A DNA stretch of 64,000 nt from Elusimicrobiota bacterium. Lineage in GTDB: Bacteria > Elusimicrobiota > Elusimicrobia > 2-02-FULL-39-32. The position numbers and the translations under genes were made by a program. Below are positions 1 to 9,283 of this stretch, in pieces. The DNA lies in contig JAKFYJ010000018.1 in the NCBI GenBank assembly GCA_021730935.1, positions 1-64,000 of the forward strand, given 5' to 3'. The notes under the pieces are model-generated. The model saw only the letters and a list, made by a program, of their open reading frames with translations. It was not told the DNA's origin and searched no databases. Within the stretch, counting starts at the first letter, position 1. Every line of letters begins with the position of its first letter.

Positions 1-1
1 C

Positions 2-1486
2 CCGCCGGCCGTCTCAGAATCCGTGCCCCTGAACGAGCGCCCCCCCGGAATGCTTTATGTTTATTCAAATTTATTTCTTTATCAAAACCGCGTTCCCGCC
101 GACGCGCTCCTGTTCGCCGCTCGGTGCGTGAGCGTTTGCCTCGGGCTCCTCCTCGGACTTTTCGTTTATTTGATATCCTCCAAACTTTACGGCGCCCGCT
201 CAGGCGTCTTCTCCCTTTGGCTTTTCGCGCTTTGCCCCAACCTCATCGCGCACGGATCACTCGTCACGACCGACATGGGAGGCCTCGCCTTCGCCCTCGC
301 TTTTATTTATAGCCTGCTCCTTTATCTCGAAAAGCCTTCTCTTTATAAAACCCTCGCCTGCGGAATTTCCCTCGGACTCGCCCTGGCCTCCAAGCACACC
401 AACATCATCCTGCCTTTCATTTTTATGGCCGCGGTTTTATGCCGGGAGCGGAACATGACCGGCATCAAAAAAATATTCACCGTCGGAGCCCTTGCCTGGT
501 TCACGCTTTGTTCGGTCTATGGTTTCGACCGCGTTTTCATGCTCCATGATTTCTATAAATTCCTCCCGCTCCCGGATTCTTTCCTCCGCGGCCTGGCCTT
601 CGGCCAATACCACAATTCCCGCGGGCACGCCTCTTTTTTCATGGGCGAACATTCCGCCGGCGGATGGATGAGCTATTTCCCGACGGCATTTTTGCTCAAA
701 ACCCCGACGATGACTCTCGCGCTCGCGCTTCTGGCCCTGGGCCTTGCGATAAAAAATTACAAGCTCTTGAAATTCGAAGAAGCTGTTCTCGCCGCGCCCC
801 TTGTGATCGTTTTGGCCATGTCCATCAGCGCGAAACTCAACATCGGCCTCCGGCACATCCTCCTGGTTTATCCGGTCCTCTTTATTTTCATGGGCCGCAT
901 CCTTAAAGAAAAGTTTTTTGAGACGAAAAAAGGCGTGATCACGGCCGCAGGAATCCTCCTCGTCATTGCGGCAGAAACCTTCGCGAACGCCCCGGATTAT
1001 CTCGCGTTCTTCAACCGCCCGTCGGGAGGAGCTTCCTCGGGCATCAAATATCTCTCAGATTCCAACATCGATTGGGGTCAGGATTTGAAAGGATTGGGCG
1101 AATATTTGAAACAGGAAGGAGACGCCGAAACGCTTTTGTCCTATTTCGGAACATCCGTCCCCATGGCCCACGGCATCCGCGCGCAAGGCCTCCCCACCGT
1201 CTGGGAATGGCCCAAATCGGAACACATCAACTCCGTCAATCCAAAAAAAGAATTGCTGGCCGTGAGCGTGACAAATCTGCAGGGAACCTATTTCAGAGAC
1301 CCCCAGCTTTACGCCTGGCTCTTAAATAAAACTCCCGTTAAAAAAATCGGGGGCTCGATTTATGTCTATGACGTGACGAACGACACAGAATCACAAAAAA
1401 AGATTCTGGAGATTTATGAGAGGACAGGAGAGAAGGAGAAGATTTTGCGGCAAGAAAACAGAGTTAAAACGCTTATGGCTCGATAA
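2..1486 (+). CDS. GT39/ArnT-like membrane glycosyltransferase, 5' truncated
   Basis: The frame is open from base 2 to the window edge, so the GTG at 23 is probably internal and the N-terminus lies outside. What is visible is a string of hydrophobic helices up to about residue 320 followed by a soluble C-terminal part that contains SNIDWGQDLK, a feature often seen in phospholipid-carrier-dependent glycosyltransferases of the GT-C fold. Such proteins move sugars from polyprenyl-phosphate donors onto lipid or protein acceptors on the outer face of the inner membrane. The acceptor cannot be told. The first periplasmic loop with the usual acidic catalytic pair is missing because of the truncation. 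It converges with the next gene and shares no operon partner here. Confidence 0.72.
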   Translation, partial: PPAVSESVPLNERPPGMLYVYSNLFLYQNRVPADALLFAARCVSVCLGLLLGLFVYLISSKLYGARSGVFSLWLFALCPNLIAHGSLVTTDMGGLAFALAFIYSLLLYLEKPSLYKTLACGISLGLALASKHTNIILPFIFMAAVLCRERNMTGIKKIFTVGALAWFTLCSVYGFDRVFMLHDFYKFLPLPDSFLRGLAFGQYHNSRGHASFFMGEHSAGGWMSYFPTAFLLKTPTMTLALALLALGLAIKNYKLLKFEEAVLAAPLVIVLAMSISAKLNIGLRHILLVYPVLFIFMGRILKEKFFETKKGVITAAGILLVIAAETFANAPDYLAFFNRPSGGASSGIKYLSDSNIDWGQDLKGLGEYLKQEGDAETLLSYFGTSVPMAHGIRAQGLPTVWEWPKSEHINSVNPKKELLAVSVTNLQGTYFRDPQLYAWLLNKTPVKKIGGSIYVYDVTNDTESQKKILEIYERTGEKEKILRQENRVKTLMAR

Positions 1487-1624
1487 TTGATTTTGCCAAT
1501 ACCAATTTAATATCGATGTCCTTGGTGAATCAAATTTTGAATATTCAAATTCCCCAAAGTGATGCCTTTGCGTAATTTGCGTACAGGAATTTCAACGGCG
1601 CACCCCTAAACAGTTTCGGCGACT

Positions 1625-1969
1625 TCAAATCCCTTTTGCTTCAGGGATATACTGCGCGTCAGTGTATTTGAAGGCGAGCAGAGGCAGGAAGACAGGAGAG
1701 AGGACGACCAGCCCCCAGCAGAACCCATCGCTCTGCCCGAATTTTTTCCCGAGACGATAGAGGATGAACAGATACGCAATGCCGTTGACGATGGGGACGA
1801 TCAAGAGCAGAAGACACCACAGCGGATATTCGACAATCTTCAGCAGCAAGACAAGATTATAGATCGGAACGACGGATCCCCACCCGGGTTTCCCTGCCCG
1901 ATTAAAGATCACCCACCAGGACGCCAATGTGACAATTAAAATAATCAGCGACAGGACAGGAATGATCAT
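1625..1969 (-). CDS. Small DUF5684-type membrane protein
   Basis: A 114-residue protein with three or four hydrophobic helices. The stretch WWVIFNRAGKPGW followed by VPIYN resembles the conserved core of the DUF5684 family, small membrane proteins of unknown function. The start is supported by a GGAGG box 6 nt upstream of the ATG. It is the last gene of the minus-strand run shc-hpnH-unknown-this gene, 31 nt after the preceding stop, so co-transcription with the hopanoid genes is likely. A role in hopanoid membrane biology is only suggested by position. Confidence 0.7.
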   Translation of the reverse strand: MIIPVLSLIILIVTLASWWVIFNRAGKPGWGSVVPIYNLVLLLKIVEYPLWCLLLLIVPIVNGIAYLFILYRLGKKFGQSDGFCWGLVVLSPVFLPLLAFKYTDAQYIPEAKGI

Positions 1970-2000
1970 GAGATGCCTCCGTTTTATTGTGACCGAATAC

Positions 2001-2651
2001 TTAAAGCGGGTATTCGTTTTTAAGAATCGCCCAGCCGGAACTTTTTTTTCCGATCAAATAGGTATGAGTGTAATCGACCGACCGTGTGAAGACGAGAAGG
2101 TCTGCTTCGCCGTTCCCATCCAAGTCAAACCCGGCCAAAAAATCAATATGCTGATTTCCGATTTTCATGCTGGGGTCCGGAACATGCCCCTGGCTCTTAA
2201 AAAAACCAAAATTTTTGATCGCGGCTGGAAACGGAAGACTTTTTATCTTGGTTATTTTTTTAGCTTTGGGCGACAACGGGGAGAGTAAAAGAAGGTCTTT
2301 CGAATTAAGCGCCTGGTCCCTAAGCTGAAACTCTTGAGCGTCTTCTGAACAATGTCCGGAACCGGGCACCGTGTCTTTAAATCCCAATATTTGCGAAGTT
2401 TGAAAAGGAATGAGACTCCAATTCTCTTCGAGTTTTATGTTGTTCAAACAGTAGCCTTCCCAATCTCCGGAACTCGTGGGAGAGACATAGTGAACCGCAT
2501 AACCCAATACATTATTTTCAGCCCTGGGCAGGTTTTCAATAAAAAATCCTCCCGCTCCGTTTGCGAACAGAGGAGATGAAGGAAACAACACAAAAAGTAC
2601 GAAAGATTTAAATGATTTTAAACGCCGAAGTTTGAATTGACGGCAAGTCAC
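2001..2651 (-). CDS. Secreted protein of unknown function with a DxDGxG calcium-type loop
   Basis: The ORF track starts this frame at 2714, but a GTG at 2651 overlaps the TGA stop of hpnH as GTGA, a classic translational-coupling arrangement, so I start there (216 residues). The new N-terminus is basic and then hydrophobic (KSFVLFVLF), ending in LFA, which fits a signal peptide. Near the C-terminus [14 protein letters not shown] has the DxDGxGxxD pattern of VCBS/FG-GAP or dockerin-like calcium loops. No known family was recognised. Its coupling to hpnH suggests it is made with the hopanoid enzymes, but a function cannot be assigned. Confidence 0.62.
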   Translation of the reverse strand: MTCRQFKLRRLKSFKSFVLFVLFPSSPLFANGAGGFFIENLPRAENNVLGYAVHYVSPTSSGDWEGYCLNNIKLEENWSLIPFQTSQILGFKDTVPGSGHCSEDAQEFQLRDQALNSKDLLLLSPLSPKAKKITKIKSLPFPAAIKNFGFFKSQGHVPDPSMKIGNQHIDFLAGFDLDGNGEADLLVFTRSVDYTHTYLIGKKSSGWAILKNEYPL

Positions 2652-3715
2652 GAGACTTTGACGGTTTCGGGTTCTTTCGTTTTGGGGGCGGAAGTTCCGT
2701 CCGCAGTTCCCCATCCGAGAGCCACTTTCATGGCCTGGAACGGGTGTTTGAAGGTGTCGTCCACCGACGAGGGTTCATAACCTGAATGGACCATGCAGTT
2801 GGCGCATTTGGGGTTGCCGCTCCGGTGTCCGTATTTGGACCAGTCGGTGGTCTCCAAAAGTTCTTTGTATGTTTTGGCGTATCCGGCCTCTGCCATTAAA
2901 TAGCACGGCTTCTGCCAGCCGAAAACATTTCTGAGAGGAATGCCCCAGGCGGTGCAGTCATATTCGCGGCGTCCGGCCAGAAATTCCAGATAGAGCGGGC
3001 TGTGGTTGAAATCCCAGCCTTTCTTCTGCCAGCCCGAGAGAGCCTTGCTGAACCAGGCCTTGGTTTTTTCGCGAGGCAAAAAGATGTTCTGCTGAGGCGC
3101 TTTTTCATAAGCATATCCCGGGGAAATCATCATGCCGTCCACGCCGATCTTCATCGCGAAATCAAAGAATTCCCGGAACTCGTCCACATCTTCGCCCTGG
3201 AAGATGGTGGTGTTGGTCATGACGTTGAACCCTTTGGACTTGGCAAGCTTGATGGCGTCCACAGCCACTTTGAAAACGCCGTCTCTGCAGACCATGCGGT
3301 CATGGGTTTTTTCGTTGCCGTCGAGGTGGATGGAGAAGATCAAATACGGCGAAGGTTTAAAGCGATGGATATTTTTTTCAAGGAGGATCGCGTTCGAGCA
3401 GAGATAGACGAATTTTTTGCGCTCGATCAGGCCGTTGACGATCGTGTCAATTTCCGCGTGGGCCAGGGGTTCTCCTCCGGCCACGGTGACGATGGGGGCT
3501 CCGCACTCTTCAACGGCGTCCCAGCATTCCTGGGGCGACAGCCGCTTCTTCAGGATGTCCGTGGGATATTGGATCTTGCCGCATCCCGCGCATTCCAGAT
3601 TGCACGCGAAAAGCGGTTCCAGCATCATGACGAGAGGATATTTTTCGCGTCCAAGCAGTCTCTGCTTGACGACATACGCGCCGACGACAACTTTCATTCT
3701 TAATGGAACGCCCAT
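2648..3715 (-). CDS. hpnH: Hopanoid radical SAM protein HpnH (adenosylhopane synthase)
   Basis: A 355-residue radical SAM enzyme. The iron-sulfur motif is C38-x3-C42-x2-C45 (CNLECAGC), followed by the GGEP motif near residue 80 and a conserved C-terminal Cys pair ([13 protein letters not shown]). HpnH is known to add the 5'-deoxyadenosyl group of SAM to diploptene, the first step from C30 hopenes to extended C35 hopanoids. Its ATG lies inside the 3' end of shc (16-bp overlap) with an AGGAGA box 4 nt upstream, so it is translated from the same mRNA. The adjacent cyclase makes the assignment firm. Downstream hopanoid genes such as hpnG are not in the window. Confidence 0.93.
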   Translation of the reverse strand: MGVPLRMKVVVGAYVVKQRLLGREKYPLVMMLEPLFACNLECAGCGKIQYPTDILKKRLSPQECWDAVEECGAPIVTVAGGEPLAHAEIDTIVNGLIERKKFVYLCSNAILLEKNIHRFKPSPYLIFSIHLDGNEKTHDRMVCRDGVFKVAVDAIKLAKSKGFNVMTNTTIFQGEDVDEFREFFDFAMKIGVDGMMISPGYAYEKAPQQNIFLPREKTKAWFSKALSGWQKKGWDFNHSPLYLEFLAGRREYDCTAWGIPLRNVFGWQKPCYLMAEAGYAKTYKELLETTDWSKYGHRSGNPKCANCMVHSGYEPSSVDDTFKHPFQAMKVALGWGTADGTSAPKTKEPETVKVS

Positions 3716-5919
3716 AATTTCTCCTTAGACTGTCGTGATGCGTGCAATTTATTCCGATATGTTCCCAACGCCAGCAGAGGGAAATAATTACGGTAATAGG
3801 TGTATTCGAGATAAAAAACTTTGGGGAACCCGGTGCCGGTGAACTCTTCTTCGTCCCAGGATCCGTCGATGTTGTGCGTGCGGAGCAAATATTCGAGCGC
3901 TTTTTCAGTTGAAGCGTCTTCAAGGAGCCCGGCCGCGAGCAAGCCCATCAATCCCCAGGCTGTCTGAGACGGAGTGGACGGGCCTTTGCCTTTGCGGGAC
4001 GGATCGTCATAAGAATCGCACCGTTCTCCCCACCCGCCGTCGTCGTTCTGGACGGATTTGAGCCAGTGGACGGCGCGCTGAACATAATCCGAATTCATGT
4101 TCTCGCCGATGGCCGCCAATCCCCGCAAGACTTGCCAGGTGCCGTAAACATAATTCACGCCCCACCGGCCATACCACGAACCGTCATTTTCCTGTTCTTT
4201 CTTGAGATATTCCAGCGCCATGGCCACGCAGGGATAGGACTTGTCGTATCCGACATATCCCAGCATTTCCAGCACGCGCGCGGTGATGTCCGCGGAAGGC
4301 GGATCGATCATGGCGTTGTGATCGGCGAAAGGAATTTTTTCGAAGATGGATTTGGTGTTGTTGCGGTCAAAGGCCGCCCAGCCGCCGTTGGAGCACTGCA
4401 TGGAGAGAGTCCAGTTCAATCCGCGAAGATATGATTTTTCGCGCTCCTGGGAAAAATCATAATCCGAGAGGTGAACATGGCGCAAAGCGAGCAGGACCAT
4501 CGCCGTGTCGTCGATGTCGGGATAAAAATCGTTCCGGAACTCAAAAGCCCAGCCGCCGGGTTTCGTGGTCGGGTTTTTCACGCGCCAGTCGCCTTCGCGC
4601 TTGATCTCCATGTCCACCATCCAGCGCGTGGCCTGAACAAGAGCTTCGTGGTCGCGGGGCAAGCCGGACTCCGCCAAAGCGATCACGGAAATGGCCGTGT
4701 CCCAGATGGGAGACAAACAGGGCTGCATCTGGAGCCCGTCGATTTCAGGGCGCGGGATTTCATAATCTTCAAGCGCCTTCAGCTGAGACTGAAAATGAGG
4801 ATCATGCTCGGAATATCCCAGACATTCCATCGCCATCAGGGCGTTCACGATGGGCGGGAAAATGGCGGCGAGGCCTTCGGAATCCTGGAAATGCTCGATC
4901 ATCCACCGCTCCGCAAGCTTCATGGACCAGGTGCGGAAAAAGTGAGGGCCCCTTCCTTCCATCGTCTTGAAAAACCGGTCCCACATGAGGAAAAATTTGC
5001 GCCAGGAGAAAATGCCTTCGTCGGGAGGAGGCGTGGGGCCGACTCTGGACCAGCGCGGTTTTCCCGGCTCAAAAAGTTCGTCCAGCTGGGCGTGAGCGGG
5101 CAAAGTTTTCTTCGGCCTGTTCGACCAAACGATCGCAAGAGGAATCACGATGCCGCGCGTCCATGAGGACATCTCATAGATATTGAAATAGAAAAATTTC
5201 GGAAATAGCATCAGTTCCGTCGGGATCGCGGGCACGCCGCGCCAGCTATAGATCCCGAAAAGGGCCATATAAAATTTGGAATAGGAATTCACTTTATGGA
5301 TGCCGCCCAGCTCATTGATTTTCTTGCGCGCCAACTGCATATAAGGCGCCTCCGCCGAGTGGCCCGCGATCTTGAGAGCCCAATAAGCTTTCACCGTGGC
5401 GGAAATTTCAGCCGGACCGTTTTTATAGATGTTCCAGCCGCCGTCGGGGAGCTGTTTGGAGAGGATGAAGTTGGCCATTTTGCGGACCTTGTCGGCCTTG
5501 CGGTCCAGCCAGCCCATATAGGCATAAAGCGTGATGGTGTCGGATTCGAGAGTGGTGTCGGCCAGGAGCGGCGCGCACCAATATCCCTTCTCAGGGTCCT
5601 GGCGGGAGAGGAGCCAATCCTGGGAACGGTTGATGACCAGGTCCAAAAGTTCGTCGCGGGTTAAATCGTTGGCCGAGCGGTGATGACCGTTTCCGTTTTT
5701 GTGCCCATTTCCGTTCTTTTTCTCCTGCGTGTCGTGCTGAAAAACCGTGTCCCAGCCTTCGGGCTTGACGAAGAGGTTGTCGCGGGAAAATCCGGGCAAA
5801 AGCCGCTCGGCGTTCCTCTGAACGAGGTCGTCATTCACATAAGAAACGATCTCGTCCACGAGCCGTTTCACTTGCTGAGCGCGCTCCGCAGGCGTCTTCC
5901 TTTTCTTGATCATATTCAT
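3700..5919 (-). CDS. shc: Squalene-hopene cyclase
   Basis: The protein (739 residues) cyclises squalene to hopene/hopanol at the inner membrane. The catalytic DxDD motif is D468-I-D470-D471 in YPDIDDTAM, and several QW-type repeats are visible (for example [23 protein letters not shown]). It is about 100 residues longer than a typical bacterial cyclase because of an N-terminal extension that contains a Gly-Asn-His stretch ([11 protein letters not shown]) before the first repeat at about residue 95. The start ATG has no Shine-Dalgarno; a TTGACT-18-TAAAAT promoter ends 5 nt before it, so the transcript is probably leaderless. First gene of the hopanoid operon. Confidence 0.95.
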   Translation of the reverse strand: MNMIKKRKTPAERAQQVKRLVDEIVSYVNDDLVQRNAERLLPGFSRDNLFVKPEGWDTVFQHDTQEKKNGNGHKNGNGHHRSANDLTRDELLDLVINRSQDWLLSRQDPEKGYWCAPLLADTTLESDTITLYAYMGWLDRKADKVRKMANFILSKQLPDGGWNIYKNGPAEISATVKAYWALKIAGHSAEAPYMQLARKKINELGGIHKVNSYSKFYMALFGIYSWRGVPAIPTELMLFPKFFYFNIYEMSSWTRGIVIPLAIVWSNRPKKTLPAHAQLDELFEPGKPRWSRVGPTPPPDEGIFSWRKFFLMWDRFFKTMEGRGPHFFRTWSMKLAERWMIEHFQDSEGLAAIFPPIVNALMAMECLGYSEHDPHFQSQLKALEDYEIPRPEIDGLQMQPCLSPIWDTAISVIALAESGLPRDHEALVQATRWMVDMEIKREGDWRVKNPTTKPGGWAFEFRNDFYPDIDDTAMVLLALRHVHLSDYDFSQEREKSYLRGLNWTLSMQCSNGGWAAFDRNNTKSIFEKIPFADHNAMIDPPSADITARVLEMLGYVGYDKSYPCVAMALEYLKKEQENDGSWYGRWGVNYVYGTWQVLRGLAAIGENMNSDYVQRAVHWLKSVQNDDGGWGERCDSYDDPSRKGKGPSTPSQTAWGLMGLLAAGLLEDASTEKALEYLLRTHNIDGSWDEEEFTGTGFPKVFYLEYTYYRNYFPLLALGTYRNKLHASRQSKEKLWAFH

Positions 5920-5924
5920 AGGAA

Positions 5925-5954
5925 ATTTTACTTAAAACCGGAGATTAAAGTCAA
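5925..5954 (-). promoter_or_regulatory. Promoter of the shc-hpnH operon, leaderless type
   Basis: Reading the minus strand, TTGACT at 5954-5949 is followed after 18 nt by TAAAAT at 5930-5925. The shc ATG begins 5 nt after the -10 box, about where transcription should start, and no ribosome binding site fits between them. Confidence 0.6.
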
Positions 5955-5975
5955 GTATTTGTCGACGGGAAACGG

Positions 5976-6395
5976 CTAATGGGAAGGAAGAGGAATCACC
6001 GAAATATCTTCTAACCTGGAAATTTGAATCATTTTACGGTCAAGGGTCAAAAGGGGCATGTCCAGGACGCGGGCGCAAGCGATATAAGAAGCGTCGTAAA
6101 AAGCGATCGAATGATGTTGAACAAGATTTTCAGCTTTTTTCCACCAGGACTTCATAGGAATGGTTTCAATCGGAAATTCCCAAACTTCATCAAGCATTTG
6201 GCCCAGAGACAGGCCTTTTAAAGCCGCGCGGCCCGCGCGTTTCGCCGTTAAAACGCTGTTTGCGGCCTCATATCGGATCAGGTCCGGCGCGCAAGGCAAG
6301 TGAGACTCCAGCAATCTTGCGACGACATTTCCCTCTTCCTCCTTCAAAAGAAACGCGAGCCACGCGCTGGCGTCCAACAGGATGGGATCAGCCAT
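5976..6395 (-). CDS. vapC: VapC-type PIN-domain ribonuclease toxin
   Basis: A 139-residue PIN domain. The four acidic residues expected for the Mg-dependent nuclease site are present: D8 in LLDAS, E43 in RYEAAN, D101 in FYDAS and D119 in LTLDRK. VapC toxins cleave tRNA or rRNA and are held inactive by the partner VapB. The gene overlaps the 3' end of the upstream antitoxin by 8 bp, the usual vapBC arrangement, and is transcribed from the promoter in front of vapB. The toxin appears intact. The RNA target cannot be predicted. Confidence 0.88.
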   Translation of the reverse strand: MADPILLDASAWLAFLLKEEEGNVVARLLESHLPCAPDLIRYEAANSVLTAKRAGRAALKGLSLGQMLDEVWEFPIETIPMKSWWKKAENLVQHHSIAFYDASYIACARVLDMPLLTLDRKMIQISRLEDISVIPLPSH

Positions 6396-6609
6396 GATCC
6401 CGCAGTTGTCGGATCATTCGGACTGCCGTGCCCGAAGGAGATGACGGGTTGTCCTGAGTCATGCGCTGAAACTTTCGGATCATGGCTCGCCTCTTCTCCG
6501 ATTCCAAAACCTCTTTAATGGAGCGCCTCAAATGCTCCGCCCAATTGATATTGACCCCTGTCATTTTCTTTCGCATATCGTCCGGAATCCGCAAAGCGAA
6601 CATTTTCAT
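6388..6609 (-). CDS. vapB: VapB-like antitoxin
   Basis: A 73-residue protein whose N-terminus (MKMFALRIPDDMRKKM) looks like the DNA-binding beta strand and first helix of a ribbon-helix-helix antitoxin, followed by a charged helix and a flexible C-terminus that would wrap the toxin. A strong AGGAGGTG box 5 nt upstream of the ATG fixes the start. It is the first gene of the pair and should autoregulate the promoter together with VapC. Confidence 0.78.
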   Translation of the reverse strand: MKMFALRIPDDMRKKMTGVNINWAEHLRRSIKEVLESEKRRAMIRKFQRMTQDNPSSPSGTAVRMIRQLRDHG

Positions 6610-6628
6610 AACCCACCTCCTAGATTTA

Positions 6629-6658
6629 AGTATAACAGGATGTATTACGCGTTGTCAA
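6629..6658 (-). promoter_or_regulatory. vapBC promoter
   Basis: On the minus strand TTGACA (6658-6653) and TATACT (6634-6629) are separated by 18 nt, followed by a 20-nt leader carrying the AGGAGGTG ribosome binding site of vapB. Confidence 0.65.
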
Positions 6659-6660
6659 TA

Positions 6661-6704
6661 TAAAATTAAGGCGGGGCCAGAGCTCATTTTAAAGCCCTGA
6701 CCCC
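6661..6704 (-). terminator. Terminator-like hairpin after ssrA
   Basis: Immediately after the tmRNA 3' end, minus-strand 6704-6693 and 6684-6673 form a 12-bp stem (GGGGTCAGGGCT with AGCTCTGGCCCC, three G-T pairs) around an 8-nt loop. The downstream tract (TTAATTTTAT) is only moderately T-rich and starts a few bases after the stem, so it may act as a processing barrier as much as a terminator. Confidence 0.6.
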
Positions 6705-6710
6705 GGGAAC

Positions 6711-7059
6711 GGTGGAGGTGGCGGGAATTGAACCCGCGTCCGAAAACGCGACCGTCAAGCCACTACAAGCTTAGCCTGGTATTGATCTCGCCGCGGGGTT
6801 GTCACCAGACAGAACCACCCAACGACAAGCCCGACTGTTGTTTCACCAAAATGCCGCCAGGCGGAGCATTTACGGCTAACCTGCTGTCGACATTCGACCC
6901 CAAATAGCAGGTGTCAATGGGCGAATGTCACTGCGGTTTAGGCAGCGAGCGCCAGTTCTTCGTTGGCGTTTCTATTGGGTCGATTTTTACGGAGCCTTCG
7001 ACCAACTCCGGCTTGCGGCTGTGGCGTTCAAACGTCTCCGTCGAAGCCATTTCACCCCC
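6711..7059 (-). ncRNA. ssrA: tmRNA (ssrA), tag peptide ANEELALAA
   Basis: A one-piece tmRNA of about 349 nt. The 5' end GGGGGTG pairs with CACCTCC at the 3' end to make the acceptor stem, and the T arm (GCGGGTTCAATTCCCGC) is intact. The tag reading frame is at 6967-6938 and encodes ANEELALAA before TAA, ending in the ALAA degradation signal. The genome has ACCG after the stem, so the terminal CCA must be added. It rescues ribosomes stalled on broken mRNA together with SmpB, which is not in the window. The 5' end begins 3 nt after the stop codon of tadA, so it has no promoter of its own between the genes. Confidence 0.95.
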
Positions 7060-7062
7060 AAA

Positions 7063-7473
7063 TCATCGCCGTGATCTGAAGAATTTTTGAAGAACCTCTT
7101 TTGATTCGGATTCAAGAACCCCGCCCGTCACTTTCACTTTATGGTTCTGCGGTCTCACGTCCGCACAGCCATAAACCAGGCGGTCAATTCTGGCCCAAAC
7201 CAGAGCCCCCATGCACATGGCGCAGGGCTCTTTCGTCACATAAAGGATTATACCATTAAGACGGTAATTCCCCACCCTTTTGGATGCGCGGCGGAGACAA
7301 AGGATTTCAGCGTGGGCGGTGGGATCATCCTTGGATATCGGAGCATTGTGGGCGGAAGCGATTTTTTTTCCGTTGAAAACAGCAACAGCGCCGACGGGAA
7401 CCTCACCCGCCTTTTCAGCCTTGCGGGCTTCTTTGAGAGCGAGGGACATCCAGCGGATGTCGTCGGATATCAT
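7063..7473 (-). CDS. tadA: tRNA-specific adenosine deaminase TadA
   Basis: A 136-residue zinc-dependent deaminase that converts A34 to inosine in tRNA-Arg(ACG). The zinc and catalytic residues are H54 and E56 in HAE and C84/C87 in PCAMC; length is typical. The ATG lies 10 nt after the brnA stop and ssrA begins 3 nt after its own stop, so tadA sits in the middle of a tight brnT-brnA-tadA-ssrA run. No obvious promoter lies between brnA and tadA. Confidence 0.93.
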   Translation of the reverse strand: MISDDIRWMSLALKEARKAEKAGEVPVGAVAVFNGKKIASAHNAPISKDDPTAHAEILCLRRASKRVGNYRLNGIILYVTKEPCAMCMGALVWARIDRLVYGCADVRPQNHKVKVTGGVLESESKEVLQKFFRSRR

Positions 7474-7483
7474 TAAAACAGAC

Positions 7484-7762
7484 TCAGGAAGCCTTGCGAA
7501 GTTCCTGACGGACTTTATCGGACAAAAATATTTTCATGAGGGACTGATAAGCAATATCCTTTTTGTTTGCAAGAAATTTAAGCTGATCAATCAAGGAAAT
7601 GGGCATGTTTAGAGCCACCAATTTTGAAGTGCGGCGCAAGTTTGGGAACCGGACGCGCTTGGCTTTTGACAGATCCAAATAGTCCGTCGAGTCGTGTTTG
7701 GACCAAAAGGCGATTTCTTCGTCCTCGTTGTGAAACTTAGGAATTTTCTTTAATTTTTGCAT
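7484..7762 (-). CDS. brnA: BrnA/CopG-type antitoxin
   Basis: A 92-residue protein with an N-terminal FHNEDEEIAFWSKHDSTDY segment and a C-terminal ribbon-helix-helix-like part (SKLVALNMPISLIDQLKFLA), the pattern of CopG antitoxins that pair with BrnT. It overlaps the 3' end of brnT by 26 bp, so the toxin gene comes first as is usual for brnTA. It is expected to bind BrnT and the operon promoter. Confidence 0.8.
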   Translation of the reverse strand: MQKLKKIPKFHNEDEEIAFWSKHDSTDYLDLSKAKRVRFPNLRRTSKLVALNMPISLIDQLKFLANKKDIAYQSLMKIFLSDKVRQELRKAS

Positions 7763-8051
7763 GATAGAATCTCCTTTCCTTGCGGTGCATATCGCGCGCA
7801 GAGATGACCCGAATGTGTTCCTTGCGAACCGTAAAAACTATAAAAAGTAGCCGCTCCTGATCTGTTTGGCCGTAGGCGACATAACGCATTTCCCTCTGAG
7901 AATGGCTGTGATCGAATTCCACCAACGGCTCATTAAAAAATACATCTTCGCATTCAGACGGCTTGACCCGATGCTTTTTCCAGTTTTTCTGAATATTGCC
8001 TTCGTCCCAGTCAAAAAAGACGATGTTGTTTATAAGGTTGGTCAAATCCAT
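7737..8051 (-). CDS. brnT: BrnT-family ribonuclease toxin
   Basis: A 104-residue protein of the BrnT (DUF497) family, a RelE-like ribonuclease fold. The N-terminal FDWDEGNIQKNWKKH and the C-terminal RVISARDMHRKERRFY match the family signatures, including the basic and aromatic residues of the active site. The ATG follows an AT-only -10 region by 6-8 nt and has no Shine-Dalgarno, so its mRNA is probably leaderless. Confidence 0.87.
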   Translation of the reverse strand: MDLTNLINNIVFFDWDEGNIQKNWKKHRVKPSECEDVFFNEPLVEFDHSHSQREMRYVAYGQTDQERLLFIVFTVRKEHIRVISARDMHRKERRFYHAKIKENS

Positions 8052-8057
8052 ATATAT

Positions 8058-8088
8058 ATTATATATACCAATAGCCCTAAAATGTCAA
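8058..8088 (-). promoter_or_regulatory. brnTA promoter
   Basis: A perfect TTGACA at 8088-8083 lies 17 nt before TATATA (8065-8060) and 19 nt before the overlapping TATAAT (8063-8058) on the minus strand. The brnT ATG is at 8051, leaving essentially no 5' leader. Confidence 0.65.
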
Positions 8089-8104
8089 GGGTTTGGATTT
8101 GGTT

Positions 8105-9283
8105 TTATGCGGGGATCTTTGAAAATCTCGCGGGAGAAAAGGGGTCGATGTTGAGGGTGGTTTTGCCTTTGAGGATCAAATCGGCCATGAGTTTGCCCGT
8201 GACGGCGGAAAGCAGGATGCCGTTGCGATAATGGCCGCTGGCGACATAGGCGTTTTCGGAGCCGGGCAGAAGGCCAAGAACAGGCAGGTTGTCGGGAGTT
8301 CCGGGACGGAGGCCGATCCATACGGTCTTTAATTTAAAAGAGGATAGATCAGGCATGACTTCGGCGGCATATTTGGCAAGGGCATTGGAAGCGGCTTCAT
8401 TTTCGCTTTTATCCAGGCCGCGTTTTTCGGAGGTTGCGCCCACCCAGATTTCGTTGTCGCCTTTGGGAACGAGATAACACGCGGCTGGGACTGGAGAATT
8501 GGGGACTTCCCCCGCATAGATCGGGGTTTGCCAGTTTCTGGATTTGGCCCACCCGGACGGCGTTTCATAAATCAAAATTTGTCCTTTGACAGGATCCACT
8601 GGAACCGCGCCGTTCAGAAGACGGCCCGTCCAGGAACCCGCGGCGAACACGAATTTGTCGGCGACATAACGAGACAAATAGGTTTCCAGGGCGTCATGTT
8701 TGGGATGTTTGAGCTGAAGATCGTCGAAACCATCGCTTTCGTGAATGTCGACGCCCAGTTTCTTGGCGGCTTCCGAAAGAGCTTGAACGAGAGCGGACGA
8801 CGAGACTTGCCCGTCCTGGGTTGCAACGAGGGCACCGAGAGACTTCTTTTTAATGAAGGGAAATTTTTGGGCCAGGGTGTCAGGAGAAAGCCATTCGCAG
8901 GCGTGCCCCGCTTTCGTCTGCCAGTCCATGCGGTCTTTGAGAATTTTTTCCTGGGCTGAATCGATGGCGAGAGCGGCGATGCCCTTGGGGAGATATTGAA
9001 TGTTGATGCCGGTCGTGTCTTCCAGCTCGCCGGAGAGCCATTTAAAGATTTCGCGGCTTTGAACCTGCAGATCGAAGAAGGGTCCCGCGGATTCGGACTC
9101 AATCTGAGCGGCCAGCATCCCGGCCGCGCCGCTGGAAGTTTCGTCGCCCACGACATTGCGGTCCACGATCGCGACTTTATATTTCCCCTGCGACTCTTTG
9201 GCGAGGAAAAAAGCGATCGAACAGCCGATGGCCCCGGCGCCCACGATCACGCAGTCATATTTCTTTTCGAATGAATAGCTCAT
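8105..9283 (-). CDS. thiO: FAD-dependent glycine oxidase-like protein
   Basis: A 392-residue DAO-family flavoprotein. The FAD-binding VIVGAGAIGCSIAFFLA is at the N-terminus and the C-terminal PDNLPVLGLLPGSENAYVASGHYRNGI is typical of ThiO. ThiO oxidises glycine to iminoglyoxylate for the thiamin thiazole ring. No other thi gene is nearby, so another amine-oxidase substrate is possible. Its ATG overlaps the stop of the upstream 136-residue gene (ATGA), and both follow ndk, so the three are probably one operon. Confidence 0.82.
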   Translation of the reverse strand: MSYSFEKKYDCVIVGAGAIGCSIAFFLAKESQGKYKVAIVDRNVVGDETSSGAAGMLAAQIESESAGPFFDLQVQSREIFKWLSGELEDTTGINIQYLPKGIAALAIDSAQEKILKDRMDWQTKAGHACEWLSPDTLAQKFPFIKKKSLGALVATQDGQVSSSALVQALSEAAKKLGVDIHESDGFDDLQLKHPKHDALETYLSRYVADKFVFAAGSWTGRLLNGAVPVDPVKGQILIYETPSGWAKSRNWQTPIYAGEVPNSPVPAACYLVPKGDNEIWVGATSEKRGLDKSENEAASNALAKYAAEVMPDLSSFKLKTVWIGLRPGTPDNLPVLGLLPGSENAYVASGHYRNGILLSAVTGKLMADLILKGKTTLNIDPFSPARFSKIPA

